A stretch of 64,000 nucleotides of DNA, from assembly GCA_036924085.1 (NCBI GenBank), contig JAVGWX010000013.1:53879904-53943903 (forward strand), written 5' to 3'. The position numbers and the translations under genes are program-made. Origin of the DNA: Ariolimax columbianus. Taxonomy: Eukaryota > Mollusca > Gastropoda > Stylommatophora > Arionidae. Each line of letters begins with the position of its first letter. Within the stretch, counting starts at the first letter, position 1. Of the stretch, positions 43,081 through 58,164 are shown one piece after another. A model generated the notes under the pieces. It was given only the letters and a program-made list of their open reading frames with translations. It made no database searches and was not told where the DNA came from.

Positions 43081-45836
43081 TTTTATTGACAAGAAAAACC
43101 AATGTTTCTAAAATCAAAACTGAGAAGACAATTTGAAAAAAAATTGCAGATCATAAGTTCAGACAATTTTCAGCACTTTGAAATGTATTGCAATATTAAC
43201 GCACTAATTATGTGTATAAGTTAAAAGCATTTCCACTGACTTTCAAGTAATTTTACTCCCAAGAAAAACCAATGTTTCTAAAATCTAAACTAAGAAGACG
43301 ATTTGAAAAAAAATTGCAGATCATAAGTTTAGACAATTTTCAGACTTTTGAAATGTATTGCAATTTAAATGCACTAATTATGTGGATAAGTTAAAAGCAT
43401 TTCCACTGACTTTCAAGTAATTTTACTCACAAGAAAAACCAATTTAAAAAAAATCAAAATTGAGTTAAGGACGATTTGAAAAAAAATTGCAGATTATAAG
43501 TTTAGACAATTTTTAGAACTTTGAAATGTATTGCAATTTTAACGAACTAATTATGTGGATAAGTTAAAAGCATTTCCACTGACTTTCAAGTAATTTTACT
43601 CACAAGAAAAACCAATGTTTCTAAAATCTAAACTAAGAAGACGATTTGAAAAAAAATTGCACATCATAAGTTTAGACAATTTTCAGCACTTTGAAATGTA
43701 TTGCAATTTTAACGCACTAATTATGTGGATAAGTTAAAAGCATTTCCACTGACTTTCAAGTAATTTTATTGACAAGAAAAACCAATGTTTCTAAAATCTA
43801 AACTGAGAAGACGATTTGAAAAAAAATTGCAGATCATAAGTTTAGACAATTTTCAGACTTTTGAAATGTATTGCAATGTAAACGCACTAATTATGTAGAT
43901 ACGTCAAAAGCATTTCGACTGACTTTCAAGTAATTTTACTCACAAGAAAAACGAATTTAAAAAAAATGAAAATTGAGTTAAGGACGATTTGAAAAAAAAT
44001 TCCAGATCATAAGTTTAGACAATTTTCAGAACTTTGAAATGTATTGCAATTTAAACGAACTAATTATGTAGATAAGTCAAAAGCATTTCCACTGACTTTC
44101 AAGTAATTTTACTCACAAGAAAAACCAATTTAAAAAAAATGAAAATTGAGTTAAGGACGATTTGAAAAAAAATTGCAGATTATAAGTTTAAACATTTTTC
44201 AGCACTTTGAAATGTATTGCAATTTTAACGCACTAATTATGTGGATAAGTTAAAAGCATTTCCACTGACTTTCAAGTAATTTTACTCACAAGAAAAACCA
44301 ATGTTTCTAAAATCTAAACTAAGAAGACGATTTGAAAAAAAATTGCAGATCATAAGTTTAGACAATTTTCAGCACTTTGAAATGTATTGCAATTTTAACG
44401 CACTAATTATGTGGATAAGTTAAAAGCATTTCCACTGACTTTCAAGTAATTTTATTGACAAGAAAAACCAATGTTTCTAAAATCTAAACTGAGAAGACGA
44501 TTTGAAAAAAAATTGCAGATCATAAGTTTAGACAATTTTCAGACTTTTGAAATGTATTGCAATTTAAATGCACTAATTATGTGGATAAGTTAAAAGCATT
44601 TCCACTGACTTTCAAGTAATTTTACTCACAAGAAAAACCAATTTAAAAAAAATGAAAATTGAGTTAAGGACGATTTGAAAAAAAATTGCAGATTATAAGT
44701 TTAGACAATTTTTAGAACTTTGAAATGTATTGCAATTTTAACGCACTAATTATGTGGATAAGTTAAAAGCATTTCCACTGACTTTCAACTAATTTTATTG
44801 ACAAGAAAAACCAATGTTTCTAAAATCTAAACTGAGAAGACGATTTGAAAAAAAATTGCAGATCATAAGTTTACACAATTTTCAGCACTTTGAAATGTAT
44901 TGCAATTTTAACGCACTAATTATGTGGATAAGTTAAAAGCATTTCCACTGACTTTCAAGTAATTTTATTGACAAGAAAAACCAAAGTTTCTAAAATCTAA
45001 ACTGAGAAGACGATTTGAAATAAAATTGCAGATCATAAGTTTACACAATTTTCAGCACTTTGAAATGTATTGCAATTTTAACGCACTAATCATGTGGATA
45101 AGTTAAAAGCATTTCCACTGACTTTCAAGTAATTTTACTCACAAGAAAAATCAATTTTAAAAAAATCAAAATTGAGTTAAGGACGATTTGAAAAAAAATT
45201 GCAGATTATAAGTTTAGACAATTTTCAGAACTTTGAAATGTATTGCAATTTTAACGCACTAATTATGTGGATAAGTTAAAAGCATTTCCACTGACTTTCA
45301 AGTAATTTTATTGACAAGAAAAACCAATGTTTCTAAAATCTAAACTGAGAAGACGATTTGAAAAAAAATTGCAGATCATAAGTTTACACAATTTTCAGCA
45401 CTTTGAAATGTATTGCAATTTTAACGCACTAATTATGTGGATAAGTTAAAAGCATTTCCACTGACTTTCAAGTAATTTTACTCACAAGAAAAACCAATGT
45501 TTCTAAAATCTAAACTAAGAAGACGATTTGAAAAAAAATTGCAGATCATAAGTTTAGACAATTTTCAGACTTTTGATATGTATTGCAATTTAAATGCACT
45601 AATTATGTGGATAAGTTAAAAGCATTTCCACTGACTTTCAAGTAATTTTACTCACAAGAAAAACCAATTTAAAAAAAATGAAAATTGAGTTAAGGACGAT
45701 TTGAAAAAAAATTGCAGATTATAAGTTTAGACAATTTTCAGAACTTTGAAATGTATTGCATATTTAACGCACTAATTATGTGGATAAGTTAAAAGCATTT
45801 CCACTGACTTTCAAGTAATTTTATTGACAAGAAAAA

Positions 45837-48800
45837 CCAAAGTTTCTAAAATCTAAACTGAGAAGACGATTTGAAATAAAATTGCAGATCATAAGTTTAC
45901 ACAATTTTCAGCACTTTGAAATGTATTGCAATTTTAACGCACTAATTATGTGGATAAGTTAAAAGCATTTCCACTGACTTTCAAGTAATTTTACTCACAA
46001 GAAAAATCAATTTTAAAAAAATCAAAATTGAGTTAAGGACGATTTGAAAAAAAATTGCAGATTATAAGTTTAGACAATTTTCAGAACTTTGAAATGTATT
46101 GCAATTTTAACGCACTAATTATGTGGATAAGTTAAAAGCATTTCCACTGACTTTCAAGTAATTTTATTGACAAGAAAAACCAATGTTTCTAAAATCTAAA
46201 CTGAGAAGACGATTTGAAAAAAAATTGCAGATCATAAGTTTACACAATTTTCAGCACTTTGAAATGTATTGCAATTTTAACGCACTAATTATGTGGATAA
46301 GTTAAAAGCATTTCCACTGACTTTCAAGTAATTTTATTGACAAGAAAAACCAATGTTTCTAAAATCTAAACTGAGAAGATAATTTGAAAAAAAAATTGCA
46401 GATCATAAGTTTAGACAATTTTCAGACTTTTGAAATGTATTGCAATTTAAACGCACTAATTATGTGGATAAGTTAAAAGCATTTCCACTGACTTTCAAGT
46501 AATTTTACTCACAAGAAAAACCAATTTAAAAAAAATAAAAATTGAGTTAAGGACGATTTGAAAAAAAATTCCAGATCATAAGTTTAGACAATTTTCAGCA
46601 CTTTGAAATGTATTGCAATTTTAACGCACTAATTATGTGGATAAGTTAAAAGCATTTCCACTGACTTTCAAGGAATTTTACTCACAAGAAAAACCAATGT
46701 TTCTAAAATCTAAACTGAGAAGACGATTTGAAAAAAAATTGCAGATCATAAGTTTAGACAATTTTCAGACTTTTGAAAAGTAATGCGATTTAAACGCACT
46801 AATTATGTGGATACGTTAAAAGCATTTCCACTGACTTTCAAGTAATTTTACTCACAAGAAAAACCAATTTAAAAAAAATGAAAATTGAGTTAAGGACGAT
46901 TTGAAAAAAAATTCCAGATCATAAGTTTAGACAATTTTCAGACTTTTGAAATGTATTGCAATTTAAACGCACTAATTATGTGGATAAGTTAAAAGCATTT
47001 CCACTGACTTTCAAGTAATTTTACTCACAAGAAAAACCAATTTAAAAAAAATAAAAATTGAGTTAAGGACGATTTGAAAAAAAATTCCAGATCATAAGTT
47101 TAGACAATTTTCAGCACTTTGAAATGTATTGCAATTTTAACGCACTAATTATGTGGATAAGTTAAAAGCATTTCCACTGACTTTCAAGGAATTTTACTCA
47201 CAAGAAAAACCAATGTTTCTAAAATCTAAACTGAGAAGACGATTTGAAAAAAAATTGCAGATCATAAGTTTACACAATTTTCAGCACTTTGAAATGTATT
47301 GCAATTTTAACGCACTAATTATGTGGATAAGTTAAAAGCATTTCCACTGACTTTCAAGTAATTTTACTCACAAGAAAAACCAATGTTTCTAAAATCTAAA
47401 CTAAGAAGACGATTTGAAAAAAAATTACAGATCATAAGTTTAGACAATTTTCAGACTTTTGATATGTATTGCAATTTAAATGCACTAATTATGTGGATAA
47501 GTTAAAAGCATTTCCACTGACTTTCAAGTAATTTTACTCACAAGAAAAACCAAAGTTTCTAAAATCTAAACTGAGAAGACGATTTGAAATAAAATTGCAG
47601 ATCATAAGTTTACACAATTTTCAGCACTTTGAAATGTATTGCAATTTTAACGCACTAATTATGTGGATAAGTTAAAAGCATTTCCACTGACTTTCAAGTA
47701 ATTTTACTCACAAGAAAAATCAATTTTAAAAAAATCAAAATTGAGTTAAGGACGATTTGAAAAAAAATTGCAGATTATAAGTTTAGACAATTTTCAGAAC
47801 TTTGAAATGTATTGCAATTTTAACGCACTAATTATGTGGATAAGTTAAAAGCATTTCCACTGACTTTCAAGTAATTTTATTGACAAGAAAAACCAATGTT
47901 TCTAAAATCTAAACTGAGAAGACGATTTGAAAAAAAATTGCAGATCATAAGTTTACACAATTTTCAGCACTTTGAAATGTATTGCAATTTTAACGCACTA
48001 ATTATGTGGATAAGTTAAAAGCATTTCCACTGACTTTCAAGTAATTTTATTGACAAGAAAAACCAATGTTTCTAAAATCTAAACTGAGAAGATAATTTGA
48101 AAAAAAAATTGCAGATCATAAGTTTAGACAATTTTCAGACTTTTGAAATGTATTGCAATTTAAACGCACTAATTATGTGGATAAGTTAAAAGCATTTCCA
48201 CTGACTTTCAAGTAATTTTACTCACAAGAAAAACCAATTTAAAAAAAATAAAAATTGAGTTAAGGACGATTTGAAAAAAAATTCCAGATCATAAGTTTAG
48301 ACAATTTTCAGCACTTTGAAATGTATTGCAATTTTAACGCACTAATTATGTGGATAAGTTAAAAGCATTTCCACTGACTTTCAAGGAATTTTACTCACAA
48401 GAAAAACCAATGTTTCTAAAATCTAAACTGAGAAGACGATTTGAAAAAAAATTGCAGATCATAAGTTTAGACAATTTTCAGACTTTTGAAAAGTAATGCG
48501 ATTTAAACGCACTAATTATGTGGATACGTTAAAAGCATTTCCACTGACTTTCAAGTAATTTTACTCACAAGAAAAACCAATTTAAAAAAAATGAAAATTG
48601 AGTTAAGGACGATTTGAAAAAAAATTCCAGATCATAAGTTTAGACAATTTTCAGAACTTTGAAATGTATTGCAATTTAAACGAACTAATTATGTAGATAA
48701 GTAAAAAGCATTTCCACTGACTTTCCAATAATTTTACTCACAAGAAAAACCAATGTTTCTAAAATCAAAACTGAGAAGACAATTTGAAAAAAATTTGCAG

Positions 48801-49262
48801 ATCATAAGTTTAGACAATTTTCAGCACTTTGAAATGTATTGCAATATTAACGCACTAATTATGTGGATAAGTTAAAAGCATTTCCACTGACTTTCAAGTA
48901 ATTTTACTCACAAGAAAAACCAATGTTTCTAAAATCTAAACTAAGAAGACGATTTGAAAAAAAATTGCAGATCATAAGTTTAGACAATTTTCAGACTTTT
49001 GATATGTATTGCAATTTAAATGCACTAATTATGTGGATAAGTTAAAAGCATTTCCACTGACTTTCAAGTAATTTTACTCACAAGAAAAACCAATTTAAAA
49101 AAAATGAAAATTGAGTTAAGGACGATTTGAAAAAAAATTGCAGATTATAAGTTTAGACAATTTTCAGAACTTTGAAATGTATTGCACATTTAACGCACTA
49201 ATTATGTGGATAAGTTAAAAGCATTTCCACTGACTTTCAAGTAATTTTATTGACAAGAAAAA
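45837..49262 (+). repeat. Satellite domain with 1,713-bp (10-mer) higher-order period
   Basis: Two adjacent periods are marked by rare variants at exactly 1,713 bp: CCAAAGTTTC at 45,837, 47,550 and 49,263; GAAAAGTAATGCGATTT at about 46,775 and 48,488; and GAGAAGATAATTTG at 46,373 and 48,086. In the next period the last marker is at 50,312, which is 1,713 plus 513, matching a duplicated 3-mer (49,263 and 49,776). Confidence 0.88.
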
Positions 49263-52200
49263 CCAAAGTTTCTAAAATCTAAACTGAGAAGACGATTTGA
49301 AATAAAATTGCAGATCATAAGTTTACACAATTTTCAGCACTTTGAAATGTATTGCAATTTTAACGCACTAATTATGTGGATAAGTTAAAAGCATTTCCAC
49401 TGACTTTCAAGTAATTTTACTCACAAGAAAAATCAATTTTAAAAAAATCAAAATTGAGTTAAGGACGATTTGAAAAAAAATTGCAGATTATAAGTTTAGA
49501 CAATTTTCAGAACTTTGAAATGTATTGCAATTTTAACGCACTAATTATGTGGATAAGTTAAAAGCATTTCCACTGACTTTCAAGTAATTTTATTGACAAG
49601 AAAAACCAATGTTTCTAAAATCTAAACTGAGAAGACGATTTGAAAAAAAATTGCAGATCATAAGTTTACACAATTTTCAGCACTTTGAAATGTATTGCAA
49701 TTTTAACGCACTAATTATGTGGATAAGTTAAAAGCATTTCCACTGACTTTCAAGTAATTTTATTGACAAGAAAAACCAAAGTTTCTAAAATCTAAACTGA
49801 GAAGACGATTTGAAATAAAATTGCAGATCATAAGTTTACACAATTTTCAGCACTTTGAAATGTATTGCAATTTTAACGCACTAATCATGTGGATAAGTTA
49901 AAAGCATTTCCACTGACTTTCAAGTAATTTTACTCACAAGAAAAATCAATTTAAAAAAAATCAAAATTGAGTTAAGGACGATTTGAAAAAAAATTGCAGA
50001 TTATAAGTTTAGACAATTTTCAGAACTTTGAAATGTATTGCAATTTTAACGCACTAATTATGTGGATAAGTTAAAAGCATTTCCACTGACTTTCAAGTAA
50101 TTTTATTGACAAGAAAAACCAATGTTTCTAAAATCTAAACTGAGAAGACGATTTGAAAAAAAATTGCAGATCATAAGTTTACACAATTTTCAGCACTTTG
50201 AAATGTATTGCAATTTTAACGCACTAATTATGTGGATAAGTTAAAAGTATTTCCACTGACTTTCAAGTAATTTTATTGACAAGAAAAACCAATGTTTCTA
50301 AAATCTAAACTGAGAAGATAATTTGAAAAAAAAATTGCAGATCATAAGTTTAGACAATTTTCAGACTTTTGAAATGTATTGCAATTTAAACGCACTAATT
50401 ATGTGGATAAGTTAAAAGCATTTCCACTGACTTTCAAGTAATTTTACTCACAAGAAAAACCAATTTAAAAAAAATGAAAATTGAGGTGACGATTTGAAAA
50501 AAAATTCCAGATCATAAGTTTATACAATTTTCAGAACTTTGAAATGTATTGCAATTTTAACGCACTAATTATGTGGATAAGTTAAAAGCATTTCCACTGA
50601 CTTTCCCATAATTTTATTGACAAGAAAAACCAATGTTTCTAAAATCTAAACTAAGAAGACGATTTGAAAAAAAATTGCAGATCATACGTTTAGACAATTC
50701 TCAGCACTTTGAAATGTATTGCAATTTTAACGCACTAATTATGTGGATAAGTTAAAAGCATTTTCACTGACTTTCAAGTAATTTTACTCACAAGAAAAAC
50801 CAATTTAAAAAAAATGAAAATTGAGTTAAGGACGATTTGAAAAAAAATTGCAGATTATAAGTTTAGACAATTTTCAGAACTTTGAAATGTATTGCAATTT
50901 TAACGCACTAATTATGTGGATAAGTTAAAAGCATTTCCACTGACTTTCAAGTAATTTTAATCACAAGAAAAACCAATGTTTCTAAAATCTAAACTAAAAA
51001 GACGATTTGAAAAAAAATTGCAGATCATAAGTTTAGACAATTTTCAGCACTTTGAAATGTATTGCAATTTTAACGCACTAATTATGTGGATAAGTTAAAA
51101 GCAATTCCACTGACTTTCAAGGAATTTTATTGACAAGAAAAACCAATGTTTCTAAAATCTAAACTGAGAAGACGATTTGAAAAAAAATTGCAGATCATAA
51201 GTTTAGACAATTTTCAGCACTTTGAAATGTATTGCAATTTTAATGCACTAATTATGTGGATAAGTTAAAAGCATTTCCACTGACTTTCAAGTAATTTTAT
51301 TGACAAGAAAAACCAATGTTTCTAAAATCTAAACTGAGAAGACGATTTGAAAAAAAATTGCAGATCATAAGTTTAGACAATTTTCAGACTTTTGAAATGT
51401 ATTGCAATTTAAACGCACTATCTATGTGGATAAGTTAAAAGCATTTCCACTGACTTTCAAGTAATTTTACTCACAAGAAAAACCAATTTAAAAAAAATCA
51501 AAATTGAGTTAAGGACGATTTGAAAAAAAATTCCAGATCATAAGTTTAGACAATTTTCAGCACTTTGAAATGTATTGCAATTTTAACGCACTAGTTATGT
51601 GGATAAGTTAAAAGCATTTCCACTGACTTTCCAATAATTTTATTGACAAGAAAAACCAATGTTTCTAAAATCAAAACTGAGAAGTCAATTTGAAAAGAAA
51701 TTGCAGATCATAAGTTCAGACAATTTTCAGCACTTTTAAATGTATTGCAATTTTAACGCACTAATTATTTGGATAAGTTAAAAGCATTTCCACTGACTTT
51801 CAAGTAATTTTATTGACAAGAAAAACCAATGTTTCTAAAATCTAAACTGAGAATACGATTTGAAAAAAAATTGCAGATCATAAGTTTAGACAATTTTCAG
51901 ACTTTTGAAATGTATTGCAATTTAAACTCACTAATTATGTGGATAAGTTAAAAGCATTTCCACCGACTTTCAAGTAATTTTATTGACAAGAAAAACCAAT
52001 GTTTCTAAAATCTAAACTGAGAAGACAATTTGAAAAAAAATTGCAGATCATAAGTTTACACAATTTTCAGCACTTTGAAATGTATTGCAATTTTAACGCA
52101 CTAATTATGTGGATAAGTTAAAAGCATTTCCACTGACTTTCAAGTAATTTTACTCACAAGAAAAACCAATTTAAAAAAAATCAAAATTGAGTTAAGGACG

Positions 52201-53430
52201 ATGTGAAAAAAAATTCCAGATCATAAGTTTAGACAATTTTCAGAACTTTGAAATGTATTGCAATTTTAACGCACTAATTATGTGGATAAGTTAAAAGCAT
52301 TTCCACTGACTTTCCAATAATTTTATTGACAAAAAAAACCAATGTTTCTAAAATCAAAACTGAGAAGACAATTTGAAAAGAAATTGCAGATCATAAGTTC
52401 AGACAATTTTTAGCACTTTGAAATGTATTGCAATATTAACGCACTAATTATGTGTATAAGTTAAAAGCATTTCCACTGACTTTCAAGTAATTTTACTCAC
52501 AAGAAAAACCAATGTTTCTAAAATCTAAACTAGTAAGACGATTTGAAAAAAAATTGCAGATCATAAGTTAAGACAATTTTCAGACTTTTGAAATGTATTG
52601 CAATTTAAATGCACTAATTATGTGGATAAGTTAAAAGCATTTCCACTGACTTTCAAGTAATTTTACTCACAAGAAAAACCAATTTTAAAAAAATCAAAAT
52701 TGAAAAGACGATTTGAAAAAAAATTGCAGATCATAAGTTTAGACAATTTTCAGCACTTTGAAATGTATTGCAATTTTAACGCACTAATTATGTGGATAAG
52801 TTAAAAGCATTTCCACTGACTTTCAAGTAATTTTATTGACAAGAAAAACCAATGTTTCTAAAATCTAAACTGAGAAGACGATTTGAAAAAAAATTGCAGA
52901 TCATAAGTTTAGACAATTTTCAGACTTTTGAAATGTATTGCAATTTAAACGCACTAATTATGTGGATAAGTTTAAAGCATTTCCACTGACTTTCAAGTAA
53001 TTTTATTGACAAGAAAAACTAATGTTTCTAAAATCTAAACTGAGAAGACGATTTGAAAAAAAATTGCAGATCATAAGTTTAGACAATTTTCAGCACTTTG
53101 AAATGTATTGCAATTTTAACGCACTAATTATGTGGATAAGTTAAAAGCATTTCCACTGACTTTCCAATAATTTTATTGACAAGAAAAACCAATGTTTCTA
53201 AAATCAAAACTGAGAAGACAATTTGAAAAAAAATTGCAGATCATAAGTTTAGACAATTTTCAGCACTTTGAAATGTATTGCAATATTAACGCACTAATTA
53301 TGTGTATAAGTTAAAAGCATTTCCACTGACTTTCAAGTAATTTTACTCACAAGAAAAACCAATGTTTCTAAAATCTAAACTAAGAAGACGATTTGAAAAA
53401 AAATTGCAGATCATAAGTTTAGACAATTTT

Positions 53431-55300
53431 AAGACTTTTAAAATATATTGCAATTTAAATGCACTAATTATGTGGATAAGTTAAAAGCATTTCCACTGAC
53501 TTTCAAGTAATTTTACTCACAAGAAAAACCAATTTAAAAAAAATCAAAATTGAGTTAAGGACGAGTTGAAAAAAAATTGCAGATAAGTTTAGACAATTTT
53601 TAGAACTTTGAAATGTATTGCAATTTTAACGCACTAATTATGTGGATAAGTTAAAAGCATTTCCACTGACTTTCAAGTAATTTTACTCACAAGAAAAACC
53701 AATGTTTCTAAAATCTAAACTAAGAAGACGATTTGAAAAAAAATTGCACATCATAAGTTTAGACAATTTTCAGCACTTTGAAATGTATTGCAATTTTAAC
53801 GCACTAATTATGTGGATAAGTTAAAAGCATTTCCACTGACTTTCAAGTAATTTTATTGACAAGAAAAACCAATGTTTATAAAATCTAAACTGAAAAGACG
53901 ATTTGAAAAAAAATTGTAGATCATAAGTTTACACAATTTTCAGCACTTTGAAATGTATTGCAATTTTAACGCACTAATTATGTGGATAAGTTAAAAGCAT
54001 TTCCACTGACTTTCAAGTAATTTTACTCACAAGAAAAACCAATTTAAAAAAAATCAAAATTGAGTTAAGGACGATTTGAAAAAAAATTCCAGATCATAAG
54101 TTTAGACAATTTTCAGAACTTTGAAATGTATTGCAATTTTAACGCACTAATTATGTGGATAAGTTAAAAGCATTTCCACTGACTTTCCAATAATTTTATT
54201 GACAAAAAAAACCAATGTTTCTAAAATCAAAACTGAGAAGACAATTTGAAAAGAAATTGCAGATCATAAGTTCAGACAATTTTTAGCACTTTGAAATGTA
54301 TTGCAATATTAACGAACTAATTATGTGTATAAGTTAAAAGCATTTCCACTGACTTTCAAGTAATTTTACTCACAAGAAAAACCAATGTTTCTAAAATCTA
54401 AACTAAGAAGACGAATTGAAAAAAAATTGCAGATCATAAGTTTAGACAATTTTCAGACTTTTGAAATGTATTGCAATTTAAATGCACTAATTATGTGGAT
54501 AAGTTAAAAGCATTTCCACTGACTTTCATGTAATTTTACTCACAAAAAAAAGCAATTTAAAAAAAATTAAAATTGAGTGAAGGACGATTTGACAAAAAAA
54601 AATTGCAGATTATAAGTTTAGACAATTTTCAGAACTTTGAAATGTATTGCAATTTTAACGCACTAATTATGTGGATAAGTTAAAAGCATTTCCACTGACT
54701 TTCAAGTAATTTTATTGACAAGAAAAACTAATGTTTCTAAAATCTAAACTGAGAAGACGATTTGAAAAAAAATTGCAGATCATAAGTTTAGACAATTTTC
54801 AGCACTTTGAAATGTATTGCAATTTTAACGCACTAATTATGTGGATAAGTTAAAAGCATTTCCACTGACTTTCCAATAATTTTATTGACAAGAAAAACCA
54901 ATGTTTCTAAAATCAAAACTGAGAAGACAATTTGAAAAAAAATTGCAGATCATAAGTTCAGACAATTTTCAGCACTTTGAAATGTATTGCAATATTAACG
55001 CACTAATTATGTGTATAAGTTAAAAGCATTTCCACTGACTTTCAAGTAATTTTACTCACAAGAAAAACCAATGTTTCTAAAATCTAAACTAAGAAGACGA
55101 TTTGAAAAAAAATTGCATATCATAAGTTTAGACAATTTTAAGACTTTTAAAATGTATTGCAATTTAAATGCACTAATTATGTGGATAAGTTAAAAGCATT
55201 TCCACTGAATTTTAAGTAATTTTACTCACAAGAAAAACCAATTTAAAAAAAATCAAAATTGAGTTAAGGACGAGTTGAAAAAAAATTGCAGATAAGTTTA
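53431..55300 (+). repeat. Satellite domain with 1,709-bp higher-order period
   Basis: The variant AAGACTTTTAAAAT is at 53,431 and 55,140. A monomer with a 4-base loss (GCAGATAAGTTT instead of GCAGATTATAAG) is at about 53,580 and 55,289. Both pairs are 1,709 bp apart. This domain is separate from the 1,713-bp one and uses different variants. Confidence 0.82.
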
Positions 55301-57492
55301 GACAATTTTTAGAACTTTGAAATGTATTGCAATTTTAACGCACTAATTATGTGGATAAGTTAAAAGCATTTCCACTGACTTTCAAGTAATTTTACTCACA
55401 AGAAAAACCAATGTTTCTAAAATCTAAACTAAGAAGACGATTTGAAAAAAAATTGCACATCATAAGTTTAGACAATTTTCAGCACTTTGAAATGTATTGC
55501 AATTTTAACGCACTAATTATGTGGATAAGTTAAAAGCATTTCCACTGACTTTCAAGTAATTTTATTGACAAGAAAAACCAATGTTTCTAAAATCTAAACT
55601 GAGAAGACGATTTGAAAAAAAATTGCAGATCATAAGTTTAGACAATTTTCAGACTTTTGAAATGTATTACAATGTAAACGCACTAATTATGTAGATACGA
55701 CAAAAGCATTTCCACTGACTTTCAAGTAATTTTACTCACAAGAAAAACCAATTTAAAAAAAATCAAAATTGAGTTAAGGACGATTTGAAAAAAAATTGCA
55801 GATTATAAGTTTAGACAATTTTCAGAACTTTGAAATGTATTGCAATTTTAACGCACTAATTATGTGGATAAGTTAAAAGCATTTCCACTGACTTTTAAGT
55901 AATTTTACTCACAAGAAAAACCAATGTTTCTAAAATCTAAACTAAGAAGACGATTTGAAATAAAATTGCACATCATAAGTTTAGACAATTTTCAGCACTT
56001 TGAAATGTATTGCAATTTTAACGCACTAATTATGTGGATAAGTTAAAAGCATTTCCACTGACTTTCAAGTAATTTTACTCACGATAAAAACCAATGTTTC
56101 TAAAATCTAAACTAAGAAGACGATTTGAAAAAAAATTGCAGATCATAAGTTTAGACAATTTTCAGACTTTTGAAATGTATTGCAATTAAAACGCACTAAT
56201 TATGTGGATAAGTTAAAAGCATTTCCACTGACTTTCAAGTAATTTTACTCACAAGAAAAACCAATTTAAAAAAAATGAAAATTGAGTTAAGGACGATTTG
56301 AAAAAAAATTGCAGATTATAAGTTTAGACAATTTTCAGAACTTTGAAATGTATTGCAATTTTAACGCACTAATTATGTGGATAAGTTAAAAGCATTTCCA
56401 CTGACTTTCAAGTAATTTTAATCACAAGAAAAACCAATGTTTCTAAAATCTAAACTAAGAAGACGATTTGAAAAAAAATTGCAGATCATAAATTTAGACA
56501 ATTTTCAGCACTTTGAAATGTATTGCAATTTTAACGCACTTATTATGTGGATAAGTTAAAAGCATTTCCACTGACTTTCAAGTAATTTTACTCACAAGAA
56601 AAACCAATTTAAAAAAAATCAAAATTGAGTTAAGGACGATTTGAAAAAAAATTGCAGATTATAAGTTTAGACAATTTTCAGAACTTTGAAATGTATTGCA
56701 ATTTTAACGCACTAATTATGTGGATAAGTTAAAAGCATTTCCACTGACTTTAAAGTAATTTTATTGACAAGAAAAAACAATGTTTCTAAAATCTAAACTG
56801 ATAAGACGATTTGAAAAAAAATTGCAGATCATAAGTTTAGACAATTTTCAGCACTTTGAAATGTATTGCAATTTTAACGCACTAATTATGTGGATAAGTT
56901 AAAAGCATTTCCACTGACTTTCAAGTAATTTTATTGACAAGAAAAACCAATGTTTCTAAAATCTAAACTGAGAAGACGATTTGAAATAAAATTGCACATC
57001 ATAAGTTTAGACAATTTTCAGCACTTTGAAATGTATTGCAATTTTAACGCACTAATTATGTGGATAAGTTAAAAGCATTTCCACTGACTTTCAAGTAATT
57101 TTAATCACAAGAAAAACCAATGTTTCTAAAATCTAAGCTAAGAAGACGATTTGAAAAAAAATTGCAGATCATAAGTTTAGACAATTTTCAGAACTTTGAA
57201 ATGTATTGCAATTTTAACGCACTAATTATGTGGATAAGTTAAAAGCATTTCCACTGACTTTCCAATAATTTTATTGACAAGAAAAACCAATGTTTCTAAA
57301 ATCAAAACTGAGAAGACAATTTGAAAAGAAATTGCAGATCATAAGTTCAGACAATTTTCAGCACTTTGAAATGTATTGCAATATTAACGCACTAATTATG
57401 TGTATAAGTTAAAAGCATTTCCACTGACTTTCAAGTAATTTTACTCACAAGAAAAACCAATGTTTCTAAAATCTAAACTAAGAATACGATTT

Positions 57493-58164
57493 CTTCTTCT
57501 TCTTCTGCGTACACAGTCAGACAGTAACCATTATTTTTTCGAAAAAAGCGGCGGTCGTCCTGAGACTCTCGCCACTACCATAGAGCTTGTCTTGCAGTTC
57601 CACTGGCAATGGCCACATCTGCTCTCTCTGATCCTCGTATGTCGGGCAGTTCTGCAGCAGATGTTCAGTGGTCATTTTACCAGTACCGCACGGGCATTCG
57701 TCGGTACACCCTATTTTCAATTTGTTGAATAGGTGGTACCTCAGTCTATTGTGGCCAGTGCGAAGTCTTCTTCTTCTTCTTCTTCTGCGTACACAGTCAG
57801 ACAGTAACCATTATTTTTTCGAAAAAAGCGGCGGTCGTCCTGAGACTCTCGCCACTACCATAGAGCTTGTCTTGCAGTTCCACTGGCAATGGCCACATCT
57901 GCTCTCTCTGATCCTCGTATGTCGGGCAGTTCTGCAGCAGATGTTCAGTGGTCATTTTACCAGTACCGCACGGGCATTCGTCGGTACACCCTATTTTCAA
58001 TTTGTTGAATAGGTGGTACCTCAGTCTATTGTGGCCAGTGCGAAGTCTGAAGACAACGACCTGCTCTCTTCGGTTCAACTGGTAATAGGCATCGTTTTTG
58101 GTGTAACCAGTATGTTCGGTTTCCCATTTGGTCATGTACCTGGCTTTGATAAGCCGTTTTGACT
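57493..58164 (-). mobile_element. Family A-derived insertion in satellite, copy 1 (tandem pair)
   Basis: A 672-bp insertion on the minus strand, made of two family A 3' ends in tandem. The longer unit (57,768-58,164) starts at the SKRLIKARYMTKWE coding region. The shorter (57,493-57,767) starts at LRTGHNRLRYHL. Each carries the CPCGTGKMTTEHLLQNC motif, a normal stop and a GAA tail; the tail of the first joins the start of the second. The flanks are AGAATACGATTT (57,481-57,492) and AGAAGACGATTT (58,165-58,176), a 12-bp target duplication of monomer sequence with one mismatch. The subfamily is close to A0/A1 but has GTGTACGC before the tail. Confidence 0.95.

Noticed and set aside
47153..47335. 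Short open frames within the satellite as small genes
   Set aside because: They are the same monomer sequence read by chance, and the next monomers carry stops in the same frame.
57460..58012. Plus-strand open frames of 90 and 114 codons in the satellite insertions
   Set aside because: They are antisense to the family A C-terminal coding region, which is on the minus strand with its zinc-knuckle-like motif.
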